DNA of 64,000 nt from Fibrobacter sp. (GTDB lineage Bacteria; Fibrobacterota; Fibrobacteria; Fibrobacterales; Fibrobacteraceae), in assembly GCA_017642335.1 (NCBI GenBank), contig JAGCPF010000063.1, forward strand, positions 62,001 through 126,000, written 5' to 3'. A program made the position numbers and the translations under genes. The notes below the pieces were generated by a model. That model worked only from the letters and a program-made list of their open reading frames with translations. It searched no databases and had not been told where the DNA came from. Below are positions 26,098 to 36,384 of the stretch, in pieces (position 1 is the first letter of the stretch; every line of letters begins with the position of its first letter).

Positions 26098-29000
26098 TTG
26101 AGGTCATTGATTTTTAAACGAGGACTACATAGGGCTTTATCTAGGTATCTTGCAGGTGCTTTCTTTGCTGCAGGTTTCGCCTTTTCGCAGGCGTCGGCCG
26201 CTTCCGATGCGCAGTCTTCGGACGTGGATTCAACGGCCGCTGCCGACCCGGCCGAGACGGAGTGGCAGCCGACAATCAACTATATTGCACTTCCGCCCTC
26301 TGCAACTCCGCTAGACAACCTCCTGCCGTTCAATGGGGTGGGGGCTAACCCGGGCTTGATGAATACGAGCAAGGGTCGCGTGTTCAACCACGATATCGAT
26401 ATTGCGACCCGTGAACTCGATGTGAGCGAGAAGCGAGTGAACTCGGTTTCCCGCGACACGACGACTTTGTGGAGCGCGCATTACCCTGAATTGGCCGATT
26501 ACGTGTCCGACATGTACGACGTGGGCCGCAAGCGTTTGTGGCTGAACGGCCTTATTGGCCAGGCGAATGACGGCTACGAGGCCCCGGAGACGGGTTCGGT
26601 GTTCGACATCACTATCCCGATGAACATGCCTGCGTGGATGAGAGATTTTGGTCTCGATAAGCCCAAGCTCATGTTGCAGGGTACAATGGATATCCGCTTG
26701 AAGGGCTATGGCGAAAAGGACGATGCCGAGGGTAGCGAGAACACGAGCCTTTGGCCTTCGCCGTCGCTATCGTACGATCCGAGTTTCATGGTGAAGGGCA
26801 AGATCGGTCCTTACATTACGGTGGAAATCAATAACGTCGAAAGCGGCCTTGGTGTCAAGAACCAGGTCCGCGTGGTTTACGAGGAATCGTACAAGGATGA
26901 GTTCGAGGACTACATCCTGCAGCGCGTGGAAGCCGGTACTACGTCTTTGTCGCTTTCGGGTACCGAATTGACCGGTTACTCCGAGCAGCACCAGGGGCTC
27001 TTCGGTATCAAGGCCGACTGGAAATTGGGCGACTGGCGCCTTACGACGATTGCTTCGCAGGACGGTGGAAGCCAGGAAGAATACTCCATCAACGCGAGTG
27101 TGTCTACCACGGAATTCCAGATCCTGGACAAGCAGTTTGTCCCTTATCGCTATTACTTCTTGAACCACGGTGTGAGGAAGGCGTACATCAATGCGGCTGT
27201 ATACTCCGGACGTCCGGTTGTTAACTACACGGCTTCGAACCTCAAACTGTATAAGCGCATCGCGACGAAGGTCGATAAGAGCGAGAACGTTTTTGACGAC
27301 ATCACGGTCGTCTACACGACGCCCGATGGCAAGAAAATCAAGAAGACCGTGACTCGCATGGCCGCGATTCCCAAGGAAGATTTCGATTACGATCCCAAGA
27401 CGGGTATCTTGAAGATTTCCGGGGCGAACCGCAATACGTTGATTGCCGCTAGCTGGGATACCGATAGTACCGACCGTAAGGGGAGAACCGTCCGTGACGG
27501 CGATGAAGTCGTCTTGATCCAGTGGGACGCGACTCTTTCGGAATTGACGGATATTGACAAGTTGATGCTCAGGAACGTGTATTCCATCGGCATTTCCGAC
27601 GCGAGCTCGACCAACTTCGTGTTGCGCATGAAGAACAAGGCCGGCGTGACGAATTCCTTCTTGAAACAGCTCGGCTTGGCCGACTCGACTACCGGCAGCC
27701 CCCTCATCAACGACGCTACGATTTTCAAGAAGGACAATGCGGGAAACTACACGGGCGAAATGTGGCTCCCTTGTAAAACGGCCTCCTATTATAGAGATAG
27801 GAAAGTCCCGAATCCGGAAAAGCGCGCCGAAGAGAACTGTTTGGAACCGCTGCGTAATCTGGATTCCTCGTCTGCCATGGCCCAGCTCTATACGCTCCCG
27901 GTCTATAACCTAAACCGCTATTCCAGCAGGTTCTACTTCGAATCTGTGGGAAAACGCCGCAATTCTACCATCAGTGTCCGTGACCCCAACTCCAGCTACT
28001 CCGTGAGTGCCGGATCGTGTATGGATATTTCTCCGGGTTCCGAAAAGCTTACCGCCGGTTCTACCGTGCTCGTCCGTAACGTGGACTATGAAGTCAACTA
28101 CGAACTTGGACAGATCGAACTCTTGAGTGAACGAGCGCTTGATCCCAACAAGGAAATCAAGGTGACGTTCGAGTGCGAACCCTTGTTCGAGATAGACAAT
28201 AAACTCTTGCTTGGTGCCCGTGCCGAACTGCCGCTAGAACGTTATGGCCTTGGCTCTGGATCTGTGTTCGGCATTACCGCTCTGTACAAGAGCCAGAGCT
28301 CTACGGCAAGGACGCCGACGCTCGGTAACGAACCGTTCAACAGCTTCCTCTGGGGCATGAATGTCCGCTTGCAGGATACGGTCTCCGCATTGACCTCCCT
28401 TGTCAACATGATTCCGTTCATCGAAACTCAGGCGGCCTCCAACTGGCGTTTCGAGGCGGAATTCGCGAGCAGCCGTCATAACGCCAACACGAGCGAAAGC
28501 GGTTCGGCCCTTGTCGAGGATTTCGAATCTTCTGCGACGGGTCTTATTTTCCCGCTGTCCAGGCTTTCTTGGTATCCGGCATCCCCTCCGGGCGGCGTGG
28601 CCGGTACGCAGACATATATCGAGAACCAGGATTTCCGCCACAAGGGCGAATTCATCTGGCATAGCAACAGTACCGAGCTTTACAAGTATATCTACCCAAA
28701 CGTGGGTAATTCCGATGTCGATAACCAGCACCTGACCGTGCTCAAGATGACGCTTCGCGCAAACGACAACCTCATGGGCAATTCCTGGGGTGGTATCATG
28801 CGTCCGAACAGTTCTTACTACCAGGATCTGAGCGACATGAAGTACATCGAGGTGGTGGCCCGAGGAAATGTAGGCTCCATCTATATAGACCTCGGTCTCG
28901 TGAGTGAAGACCTTTCCATTAACGGTGGCGCGCCGGACGGAAGGTACAACGGCGAAAACGAACTGGGCACGACGACTGCGTTGCACGACAAGGGCCTCGA

Positions 29001-32000
29001 CGGCGTATCGGGAACTGACGAAGTGGATACCGTTTGGGACTGCCGTATCAGCGGGTGTATCGCGAATGTGTACGATGCCAGCCATCCTGGTTCCTATACG
29101 ACCGACATCGCGCGCGACAACTATTCCGACAAGTACGATGATGACAGCGATCCTCCGATGAGCATCAACGGTACAGAAAACAACTCCGGCGAACGCAAGT
29201 ACGATACCGAAGATATCAACAAGAACGGTTCTCTCGATTTGGATGTTAGCTTTGTCCGCTACCGCATCGACCTTGCAGATACGGTTTCTGCGAATTTCGA
29301 AGTGCTCAAAAACGGCTGGCGCAAGTGGCGCATCATGCTGAACCAGTACGATACGATTGTGTCTCCGACGGGCGGCAATTATCTGGAAATTTTGTCGGGT
29401 GCGCAGTACACGCGCTTGTGGCTTGGAAACTTGAATCCTGGTGTTGCCGAGTCCAAGGTGCAAATCGTGAGCATGGGCGTCATGGGCAACTCTTGGGAAG
29501 AAACGACCGTTGCTGACCAGTTCGTGACCTCGACGAGCGAAAATTCCCAGATCGTGGAAGTGAATGGTGTGGAAACCGAGATTTCCGAATCGATCGCAAT
29601 CCGCGATACGAGCTATATCAAGGTATCCACAATCAACAACCGCGAAAATTCCAATTCCTATTATAAGTCCCCGAACATCAAGACCGAACGCGATACTGAA
29701 ACAAACGCTCCGCTCAAGGAAACGGCGCTTGTGCTCAAGTACCAGAACTTGAGCCCTGGCCAGGAAGTGGGTGTGACGAAGATTTTTGAGACGGACAAGA
29801 AAGACTTCTCCATGTACAAGTCCGTCAAGATGGAAATCCACTACCAGACGAAGGCCGAACTGGTGCCCGTGCGTTTCGCCTTGCAATTCGGTGAAGGCTC
29901 GCTTGAAGGTTCCAACGATTACTACGAGTGGAGCTTCCGTCCGGTGAATTTTGATTCTACCAAGTTTGAACGCATCCAGGACTGCCACGAAAGCAACTGG
30001 CTGGATAACGCATTCGCCATGAACGTCGCCGACTTCTCCGCCCTGAAGCGCGGACGCCGCCCGCCGTTCCTGGAGCCGGTTGTCAAGGATCTCGGCGGCG
30101 ACCGCGAAGAACAGCTGCGTTTGGTGGGTAACCCCTCCATCACGAACATTGACTGGGTCCGCTTTGTAATTATCGCCGACTCCAACGCCTCGATCGCCGA
30201 TCTCGATTCGGGTACGTTCTGGGTGAACGACCTCCGCCTTTCCGACATGGACACGGATTGGGGCTACGCCGCCCGAGTCGGAGGCCAGATCGACTTTGCT
30301 GACTTTATTTCTGTGGCCGGCGCCGTGCGTTACCAGGATGGCGACTTCGCGACGCTCTCCTCCTCCGGCGGCTCCCCGAAGCCCAAACTTTCCGAGGCCG
30401 CGACACAGCTCGATGTGTCGGGTGATGTCAACTTTGCACTGAACAAGTTCCTGAACGACAGCCTGGGATTCCATGTCCCGTTGAGCTTGGGTTATGCAAG
30501 TTCCACGAAACGTCCGTACATGAAGCCCACGGACGACATGATTCTTGAAAAGAGTAGCTTTACGGATATCACGGGCGACATGTTCCAGAACGAACTCAGC
30601 GTGACTTCGAACAAGAAGGAACAGGAGCTCCGCAATGCAGCCAAGTCCAAGGGCTACGAGGCGTACACCCGCGACAAGACGTTGGGCTTGAGCTATAGCA
30701 AGGACTACAAGGGCCACGAATCGGTTGTGGGCGAGGTGCTTTCGCAAATCTTCCTCGAACGTCCGGCATGGAGCTACTCTTTCCACGAGACGGAAAGCCG
30801 CTCGACGACAATCGCTGATTCTACTTACGCCTACCATACGACCCTCGAGTACAAACTGGGTACGTTCAGTTCGTTCAAGCTCAATCCGCTCAGTTCGCTG
30901 TCCAAGTATAGCTGGGCTTCCGACCTTTCTAGGATTGAGTTCGAACCGTGGCCGCAGACATTCGACGTGACGCTCTTCGACTTGAGCTATATCCGTTATG
31001 TGGACCAGGACCGCGATCCCGATTTCGTGGATCCTCAGGTGGACAAGGTTGTGACCTACACGACGGACCTTACGCATAAGCTGAACATGCGTTGGAACGT
31101 GTTTAACTTCCTCTCGACTTCCTATAGCATAAACGTGAAGCGCGACATGTATGGTGGCGGCGACCGCGAGGCGTTCGTCAAGGAGAACTTCTTCAGCCCG
31201 GACGATGGCGGTCTGTTTGCAAGCGACGTGATTTTCGATTACGACCATACGGACCGCAAGGTGTACGTCTCCAGGGACAGCTTGGTGATTATCCCGTACG
31301 ACACGATTCCGCGTGTGAGTGCCAATGGCGACACCATGCCTATCGACATGCAGAACCCGGACAGTTACCTTATCCGCTATGATACCACTTCGTTCTACAG
31401 GGTGGATAGCGTTGGTACGCGCGAGTACGGCAAGTCTTACGGTATCCTGCGTAACGAAAGGTCGAGAGCGCAGCAGTTCAAGATCAACTTCAATCCGGCG
31501 CTTATCCCGTTCATCCCGTTCACGACGTCGTTCGCTTCGGACTTCAGCCAGTTGAAGACGATTCCTGACGATTTCAATATCTACGACGAGACGAACATCG
31601 ATAAGAACTACTGGACGATATCGCAGACGAACCGCTTCGATTTCAGCCCGACCTTCAAGATTCTCGACTTCGTTAAGATTTTCGGCAACCAGAACGTTGT
31701 GGCGCGTGCGATGGATAAACTCCGTTGGCGTGAAATCCGCTTCGCCTGGAACGCGACGACCAACACTGTTGGTGAAAACTTCACGCTGGCGCAGTTGTAC
31801 GATGAACAGGGCGTAACCCCGCTCCAGTACTACCTCTACGGCCTTGGCCTTGGTAACGGCTACCGCAACCGTGGGTTCTGGAATATCGTTTCCGGCGACA
31901 TGGGACTTGACCATCGCGACGACTACGTTGACTTTGGCGAGTACCGCAACCGCCATGTGGACACGCTTGTCTACCAGGGCAGTTTCCGTCATTCTGTTTC

Positions 32001-32964
32001 TCGTTCCTTCCAGACGGGGACCGGCATCACGCTGCCGTTCTGGGATATCGGCTTGACCGGGGACCTGCAGTGGAAACAGGATTTCGCCCAGTCGCGTGAA
32101 TACCCGCTCTTCATCGATACGACCACGGTTTGGCCGAAGGTCGGTGTCACCCTCAACGTGCCGAATTTCTCACAGAGGATTTCGATCCTGAACAGTTTCC
32201 GCAGCGTTTCGTTGAACAGCCGTATGGACTACACCCATATTACGACGGTACGTCCGTTCCAGAGTTCCGAAGATTCCTGGAGCACCGAGTGGAACTTCAA
32301 CCCGCTTGTCCGCGTGACTTTCCTGACGCAGAAGAATATCCGCATCGAGAACTCCGTACGCCTAAGGTTCCAGGATGTCGACCGCCGTCCCAAGGAAGAA
32401 GTTCTCACTTCCACGAACTGGCCTGATTCTACCGGCAACGGAATTGACACGTCGAAATACTTCTGGGAAACCCCGTGGATCCATACCTCGTTGTACAACG
32501 ACTTCGACATCAATGTCGGTGATGACTTCTCTATCTCCTATCCGTTCAAGACGAAGCGCGGGTTCCAGGTTTGGAAGTGGTATTTCAAGCTTGAAAACGA
32601 TATTGACCTGAAGCTTACCGCCGGTTACGATTACAAGAAGAGCATCCGTAAGGAATATAGCACCGATCCGGATTACGACATGTGGAACAAGGAAAGCGGG
32701 ACTGACGGCATCTTCAGACAGTGGGATTTCGGCGATTGGCAGCCCACGGTCTACAAGCCCAAGCTCACGAAGACGGATCGCACCGTGCCTTCCCGTACGC
32801 ATGAATGGTTTATCCGCCCGAGTGCCGGCTACCAGTTTAATAAGATTGCCTCCATGAGCAGTTTCATCGAGTATAGGCAGATTCACGAGAAACTGGACGA
32901 CGAAACCGCCCATCTCCGTCAGATATTGCAGTTCGAAATTGCCCTGATGCTCAGGTTCAACTAG
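26098..32964 (+). CDS. sprA: SprA-like type IX secretion outer-membrane translocon
   Basis: A 2288 aa outer-membrane protein, the size expected of the T9SS channel SprA/Sov. Signal peptide-like N-terminus (YLAGAFFAAGFAFSQASA). Family features include ITVEINNVESGLG, ILQRVEAGTTSLSLSG and LFGIKADWKLGDWRLTTIASQDGG, matching the SprA pattern (E-D-x-I-x-x-x-x-x-G-N-x-S ... L-F-G-I-K). Strand-rich repeats with polar turns continue to the end, which closes with Phe-Asn. The start is an upstream TTG without a clear ribosome site; a TAAATTTG box lies at 26049-26056. It would secrete the GH30, CE1 and GLUG proteins here. Confidence 0.85.
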   Translation: MRSLIFKRGLHRALSRYLAGAFFAAGFAFSQASAASDAQSSDVDSTAAADPAETEWQPTINYIALPPSATPLDNLLPFNGVGANPGLMNTSKGRVFNHDIDIATRELDVSEKRVNSVSRDTTTLWSAHYPELADYVSDMYDVGRKRLWLNGLIGQANDGYEAPETGSVFDITIPMNMPAWMRDFGLDKPKLMLQGTMDIRLKGYGEKDDAEGSENTSLWPSPSLSYDPSFMVKGKIGPYITVEINNVESGLGVKNQVRVVYEESYKDEFEDYILQRVEAGTTSLSLSGTELTGYSEQHQGLFGIKADWKLGDWRLTTIASQDGGSQEEYSINASVSTTEFQILDKQFVPYRYYFLNHGVRKAYINAAVYSGRPVVNYTASNLKLYKRIATKVDKSENVFDDITVVYTTPDGKKIKKTVTRMAAIPKEDFDYDPKTGILKISGANRNTLIAASWDTDSTDRKGRTVRDGDEVVLIQWDATLSELTDIDKLMLRNVYSIGISDASSTNFVLRMKNKAGVTNSFLKQLGLADSTTGSPLINDATIFKKDNAGNYTGEMWLPCKTASYYRDRKVPNPEKRAEENCLEPLRNLDSSSAMAQLYTLPVYNLNRYSSRFYFESVGKRRNSTISVRDPNSSYSVSAGSCMDISPGSEKLTAGSTVLVRNVDYEVNYELGQIELLSERALDPNKEIKVTFECEPLFEIDNKLLLGARAELPLERYGLGSGSVFGITALYKSQSSTARTPTLGNEPFNSFLWGMNVRLQDTVSALTSLVNMIPFIETQAASNWRFEAEFASSRHNANTSESGSALVEDFESSATGLIFPLSRLSWYPASPPGGVAGTQTYIENQDFRHKGEFIWHSNSTELYKYIYPNVGNSDVDNQHLTVLKMTLRANDNLMGNSWGGIMRPNSSYYQDLSDMKYIEVVARGNVGSIYIDLGLVSEDLSINGGAPDGRYNGENELGTTTALHDKGLDGVSGTDEVDTVWDCRISGCIANVYDASHPGSYTTDIARDNYSDKYDDDSDPPMSINGTENNSGERKYDTEDINKNGSLDLDVSFVRYRIDLADTVSANFEVLKNGWRKWRIMLNQYDTIVSPTGGNYLEILSGAQYTRLWLGNLNPGVAESKVQIVSMGVMGNSWEETTVADQFVTSTSENSQIVEVNGVETEISESIAIRDTSYIKVSTINNRENSNSYYKSPNIKTERDTETNAPLKETALVLKYQNLSPGQEVGVTKIFETDKKDFSMYKSVKMEIHYQTKAELVPVRFALQFGEGSLEGSNDYYEWSFRPVNFDSTKFERIQDCHESNWLDNAFAMNVADFSALKRGRRPPFLEPVVKDLGGDREEQLRLVGNPSITNIDWVRFVIIADSNASIADLDSGTFWVNDLRLSDMDTDWGYAARVGGQIDFADFISVAGAVRYQDGDFATLSSSGGSPKPKLSEAATQLDVSGDVNFALNKFLNDSLGFHVPLSLGYASSTKRPYMKPTDDMILEKSSFTDITGDMFQNELSVTSNKKEQELRNAAKSKGYEAYTRDKTLGLSYSKDYKGHESVVGEVLSQIFLERPAWSYSFHETESRSTTIADSTYAYHTTLEYKLGTFSSFKLNPLSSLSKYSWASDLSRIEFEPWPQTFDVTLFDLSYIRYVDQDRDPDFVDPQVDKVVTYTTDLTHKLNMRWNVFNFLSTSYSINVKRDMYGGGDREAFVKENFFSPDDGGLFASDVIFDYDHTDRKVYVSRDSLVIIPYDTIPRVSANGDTMPIDMQNPDSYLIRYDTTSFYRVDSVGTREYGKSYGILRNERSRAQQFKINFNPALIPFIPFTTSFASDFSQLKTIPDDFNIYDETNIDKNYWTISQTNRFDFSPTFKILDFVKIFGNQNVVARAMDKLRWREIRFAWNATTNTVGENFTLAQLYDEQGVTPLQYYLYGLGLGNGYRNRGFWNIVSGDMGLDHRDDYVDFGEYRNRHVDTLVYQGSFRHSVSRSFQTGTGITLPFWDIGLTGDLQWKQDFAQSREYPLFIDTTTVWPKVGVTLNVPNFSQRISILNSFRSVSLNSRMDYTHITTVRPFQSSEDSWSTEWNFNPLVRVTFLTQKNIRIENSVRLRFQDVDRRPKEEVLTSTNWPDSTGNGIDTSKYFWETPWIHTSLYNDFDINVGDDFSISYPFKTKRGFQVWKWYFKLENDIDLKLTAGYDYKKSIRKEYSTDPDYDMWNKESGTDGIFRQWDFGDWQPTVYKPKLTKTDRTVPSRTHEWFIRPSAGYQFNKIASMSSFIEYRQIHEKLDDETAHLRQILQFEIALMLRFN

Positions 32965-32972
32965 GCCTAAAA

Positions 32973-33016
32973 AAAGCGTATTTCCTGAAGTTATATGGAA
33001 TACGCTTTCTTTTTTT
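32973..33016 (+). terminator. Rho-independent terminator after sprA
   Basis: AAAGCGTATTTCC (32973-32985) pairs with GGAATACGCTTT (32997-33008), followed by a T tract. It separates sprA from the heparinase-like gene. Confidence 0.85.
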
Positions 33017-33043
33017 GTAAAAATAACTTATAATTATATAGCA

Positions 33044-34963
33044 ATGTCTTCGCTCAGAAAAAACAAAAAATCTCAGGCTATTTCGGCAGGGGAAGCCCTT
33101 TACCGTATACGTCGATTTATCCGGAACCGTTTTTTTGACAGGCTCGCGGAAGATGATTACGGTGTAACTCTTCCCATTCCCGAATGTGGTATTATCAATA
33201 CGCCCGACGCCCATTTCCACTATCCGATATTCGATTCCACTATCGATATCTATAAGGAAATTGACTGGCCCCTCGATGTGTCGACGGGCAAGCGTTTCCC
33301 CGCTGTATTCGCAAACGACATCAATGTCTTTGACGGCAAGATCGGCAACGTGAAGTACGTGTGGGAAGTGAACAGGATGCAGTTCCTTTTGCATCTCGCG
33401 GTTACATACGAGACGAGCAAGGAATTGAAGTATCTCGTCTTGTTCTGCCACTACATCGCTACGTGGAGGGAATCGAATTCCTACATGATCGGCGTGAACT
33501 GGTTCAGCAACATCGAAGTGAACATGCGTCTTATCTGCTGGTTCTTCTGCTGGCATGTGCTGGACGTAGACGATTTGCGTAAACGCGATAGCGCTATTGA
33601 TGAATTTATCGGCGATGCGTGGCTGCCACTGGTTTTTGAACATGCGGAATATTCGTATCTTCACCCGTCGCTTTATTCTTCGGCGAACAGCCAGCTGATT
33701 GTCGAGTACGTGGGCCTTTTCCTGGCTTCGGTGGCGTGGAAGATCCCGCACAGGTCTGCTCGACAGAAGTATGCGCACAGCGGCCTGGAACGCGAAATAC
33801 TCAGGCAAATCACGCCGGAAGGCGTAAACCGCGAGGAATCCGCGGAGTGTGTCCAGTTTGTCGGCGAACTGTTGCTGATTGCAGCGGCCGTGGGCAAGCA
33901 GGCTGGAATAGAATTCTCGAAGACGTACAACGACCGCCTGTATGCGATGGCTCGCTACATGAACGCATTTCTGGATTGTCAGTGCAACAACCCCATGTAC
34001 GGCGACATCGATGACGAGTACGTGCTGCGCCCGGATGCCGGAGGGCATTTCAACAATTTCAAGTCCCTGCTGGTCTCGTTCGCGACATATTTCGGCGATT
34101 CCTCTTTTAAGCGCGAGGGACTTGTCTGGGACGAGAAGAACAGCATCCTGTTTGGTGACGAGGGCAAGAAGGTGTTCGAGTCGTTGGCCAGTACGCCACT
34201 CCAGAGTTCGAACAGTTTCTTCCCGCAAAGCGGACACTTCATCTTCAGAAAGATTGTCCCGGTAACTGCGGACGACTCCGACTCTTCCGCTGGAAAAATT
34301 CGCGAGATCTTTATGCATTTCGATGCGGCCCCGCTGGGCTACCTGAACGTCGCAGCTCACGGCCATGCCGATGCTCTTTCGTTTGTCCTGCATGTGGATG
34401 GACATCCTATTCTTGTCGATCCGGGGTCGTATACCGATCATGTGCACGAGGATATGCGGCGCTATCTTGTGGGAACTCTTGCTCACAACACAGTCTGCGT
34501 GAACGGAAAGAACCAGGCCGAACATGTCGGCCACACGATGTGGCTGAACCATTATCGCGTGAACGTCGTTTCGTCCGACGAATTGGCTGACGAGGTGACT
34601 GCCTCCCATGACGGTTATGCTTCCGAGGGCGTGACGCATACTCGCCAGATAAAGTATAACCGCGAGAGGGACGAGTTTACCATTACGGATTCCCTGCAGT
34701 GTTCACATCCGGTTTCCCTGGAAATTCCATTCCATATGCATCCGGACGCGTCCATGACGCTGCAGGGCTCGAATGCCAACGTTTCTGTTCCGGGATGCCG
34801 TCGTGTGGCGATTGAACTGGATTCGAAACTTTCCTATAGCGTTCGCGATGATGGTTGGTATTCCGAACATTTTGGCGAGAAGGTTCCGGCAAAGTTCCTT
34901 TACGCCAAGATTGAATGTATCGGTGACGTCAAATTTGTAACTAAAATACGTATATGCGGATAA
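33044..34963 (+). CDS. Heparinase II/III-like protein
   Basis: A 639 aa protein. An alpha-helical N-terminal half (about 60-330) is followed by a beta-rich heparinase II/III domain (about 360-580) with GYLNVAAHGHADALSF and DPGSYTDH, where the Tyr and His residues used in uronate polysaccharide lyases lie. No signal peptide is evident. Family members degrade or process glycosaminoglycan-like or exopolysaccharides. The native substrate is unknown. Its stop overlaps the next ORF start by 10 nt, suggesting coupling. Confidence 0.75.
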   Translation: MSSLRKNKKSQAISAGEALYRIRRFIRNRFFDRLAEDDYGVTLPIPECGIINTPDAHFHYPIFDSTIDIYKEIDWPLDVSTGKRFPAVFANDINVFDGKIGNVKYVWEVNRMQFLLHLAVTYETSKELKYLVLFCHYIATWRESNSYMIGVNWFSNIEVNMRLICWFFCWHVLDVDDLRKRDSAIDEFIGDAWLPLVFEHAEYSYLHPSLYSSANSQLIVEYVGLFLASVAWKIPHRSARQKYAHSGLEREILRQITPEGVNREESAECVQFVGELLLIAAAVGKQAGIEFSKTYNDRLYAMARYMNAFLDCQCNNPMYGDIDDEYVLRPDAGGHFNNFKSLLVSFATYFGDSSFKREGLVWDEKNSILFGDEGKKVFESLASTPLQSSNSFFPQSGHFIFRKIVPVTADDSDSSAGKIREIFMHFDAAPLGYLNVAAHGHADALSFVLHVDGHPILVDPGSYTDHVHEDMRRYLVGTLAHNTVCVNGKNQAEHVGHTMWLNHYRVNVVSSDELADEVTASHDGYASEGVTHTRQIKYNRERDEFTITDSLQCSHPVSLEIPFHMHPDASMTLQGSNANVSVPGCRRVAIELDSKLSYSVRDDGWYSEHFGEKVPAKFLYAKIECIGDVKFVTKIRICG

Positions 34964-35583
34964 ACAAATTATCGGTTATTTTCTTTTGTGCCGTCACAGT
35001 GCTTTTGACGGCTTGCTCTGGTTCTCACTCTGGCAGCGTTAACCCTGCATGGAAGAATAATCCGCAATCCTTGACGGTCATTATTGGTGAGCCATCTGTG
35101 TTAAATAAGGACGACCTCGAAGATGACCTTCCGGAACACGCCAATAATTTTACGGCGTGGGTTTCTCGACAGATCCAAATGGGAGTAGAACTGCGAACGA
35201 ACATCAAACCCGAAATAAGGGTTGAAAAGGAAGAGAATTATGAAATTGCGCGCCTTCCTGTGGACCAGTCTTTAGTGTCTATCCATCTCCCTAATCCTGA
35301 AAAAATCAAGAACCTTCACGGAGTCGTTCTTACCATCAATCCGATTCAGTTCTGGCGCCGAGAAGATCGCTGTTCTCAGCATCCGTTTGGTTGCTATTTC
35401 ACGCAGCACCTGATGGCCAAGGGGACTTACGCCTATACGGACACGGAGCGCCAGGAGGTTCTTGGCTATGGTTTCTTCTTTGTCCAGAGCAGCTTTACCT
35501 TTGCGATGACCAGCGGAAACTGGGAAGAGGCCGTTAAAGATATAGTTGCCAAGGTTCTCGATGAAACTCCGCTACAAAAGTAG
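34954..35583 (+). CDS. Small lipoprotein, conserved unknown
   Basis: A 209 aa lipoprotein (signal MRINKLSVIFFCAVTVLLTACSG with lipobox LTAC). The mature part has no motif I recognise. Its start overlaps the end of the heparinase-like gene by 10 nt. The N-terminal Ser-rich stretch (SGSHSGSV) is probably a linker. Confidence 0.7.
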   Translation: MRINKLSVIFFCAVTVLLTACSGSHSGSVNPAWKNNPQSLTVIIGEPSVLNKDDLEDDLPEHANNFTAWVSRQIQMGVELRTNIKPEIRVEKEENYEIARLPVDQSLVSIHLPNPEKIKNLHGVVLTINPIQFWRREDRCSQHPFGCYFTQHLMAKGTYAYTDTERQEVLGYGFFFVQSSFTFAMTSGNWEEAVKDIVAKVLDETPLQK

Positions 35584-35609
35584 CGGCCCTCTGGCAGTCT
35601 TTGCTGCTG

Positions 35610-36380
35610 TTACTTGACGATTCCCACGTTCGACTTTTTCACGAAGCCGCGGATGGCATCGCCCAGGCGAATCTCTACGAAATTGCCCTGCTCCGAAAGC
35701 ACTTCGAAACTCGTGCCTTCCGAAAGCGTATTGAGTGTCTGCGAACGGTCGTTCGGGGCGCTGGTGATGTCTGCGTCCTTCGCCGTGACGACACCCGTAA
35801 TTTCGGTTTCGGCGACGAATACCTTGTAGGCGGCGCTGGTGCCGATGATGCCGAAAACGATAGTCACGATGAACACCGCTCCCATGCAGGCGTTCTTCGC
35901 ACGATCCCCGTGGACAAGAATGCGCAATACGGAGACAATGGCAATCAGCCAGAACAGGGCGAGCAGCGTGAACAGCTGGGCCTTGAGCGACATTGCGTGG
36001 TGCGCCTTGTACAGCGTGGAAAGAATCGGGTTCTCTTCCTCGTCGTCGACCTTATCCTTCGTCATGGCCTGGGCGTATTCCAGGTTGTGCTTGAAGTCGT
36101 CGTCGTTGGGGCGGAGCTTGAGCGCGACCTTGTAGTTGTAGATGGCGAGCCCGAGCTGTCCGTTACGGAAGTAGGCGTTGCCCAGGTTGTAGTAGAGGTC
36201 TGCGTTCTGGAAGCCGTTGTCGATGCAGTTCTGCCATTCGTCGATGGCCCGCTCGAATTCGCCTTCGTTGTAGGCCTTCGTCCCGGCTTCGATTCCGGCA
36301 CAGCCCGCGGTCTCCGCAAAGCCAGCGACAGTACCGCCAATCAGTACGACCAATGCGAATAGAAAAAGTTTTAACTTCAT
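35610..36380 (-). CDS. batE: BatE-like TPR and SH3 protein
   Basis: A 256 aa protein with a signal peptide, TPR repeats (about 30-110: AYNEGEFERAIDEWQNCIDNG, ADLYYNLGNAYFRNGQLGLA), two membrane segments (about 135-185) and a C-terminal SH3-like domain (about 200-250). This layout is characteristic of BatE of aerotolerance operons. It begins 4 nt after the batD stop, so the two are cotranscribed. The BatA, B and C partners are not in this window. Confidence 0.8.
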   Translation of the reverse strand: MKLKLFLFALVVLIGGTVAGFAETAGCAGIEAGTKAYNEGEFERAIDEWQNCIDNGFQNADLYYNLGNAYFRNGQLGLAIYNYKVALKLRPNDDDFKHNLEYAQAMTKDKVDDEEENPILSTLYKAHHAMSLKAQLFTLLALFWLIAIVSVLRILVHGDRAKNACMGAVFIVTIVFGIIGTSAAYKVFVAETEITGVVTAKDADITSAPNDRSQTLNTLSEGTSFEVLSEQGNFVEIRLGDAIRGFVKKSNVGIVK

Positions 36381-36384
36381 ATTA

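Noticed and set aside
28234..31992. 1252-codon minus-strand ORF opposite sprA
   Set aside because: It is a shadow of the plus-strand SprA gene. It has no signal peptide, no domain motifs and no ribosome site, while the plus strand matches SprA throughout.
32957..34639. 560-codon minus-strand ORF opposite the heparinase-like gene
   Set aside because: Shadow ORF with no recognisable motif. The plus frame has the heparinase II/III pattern, and a terminator lies at its far end.
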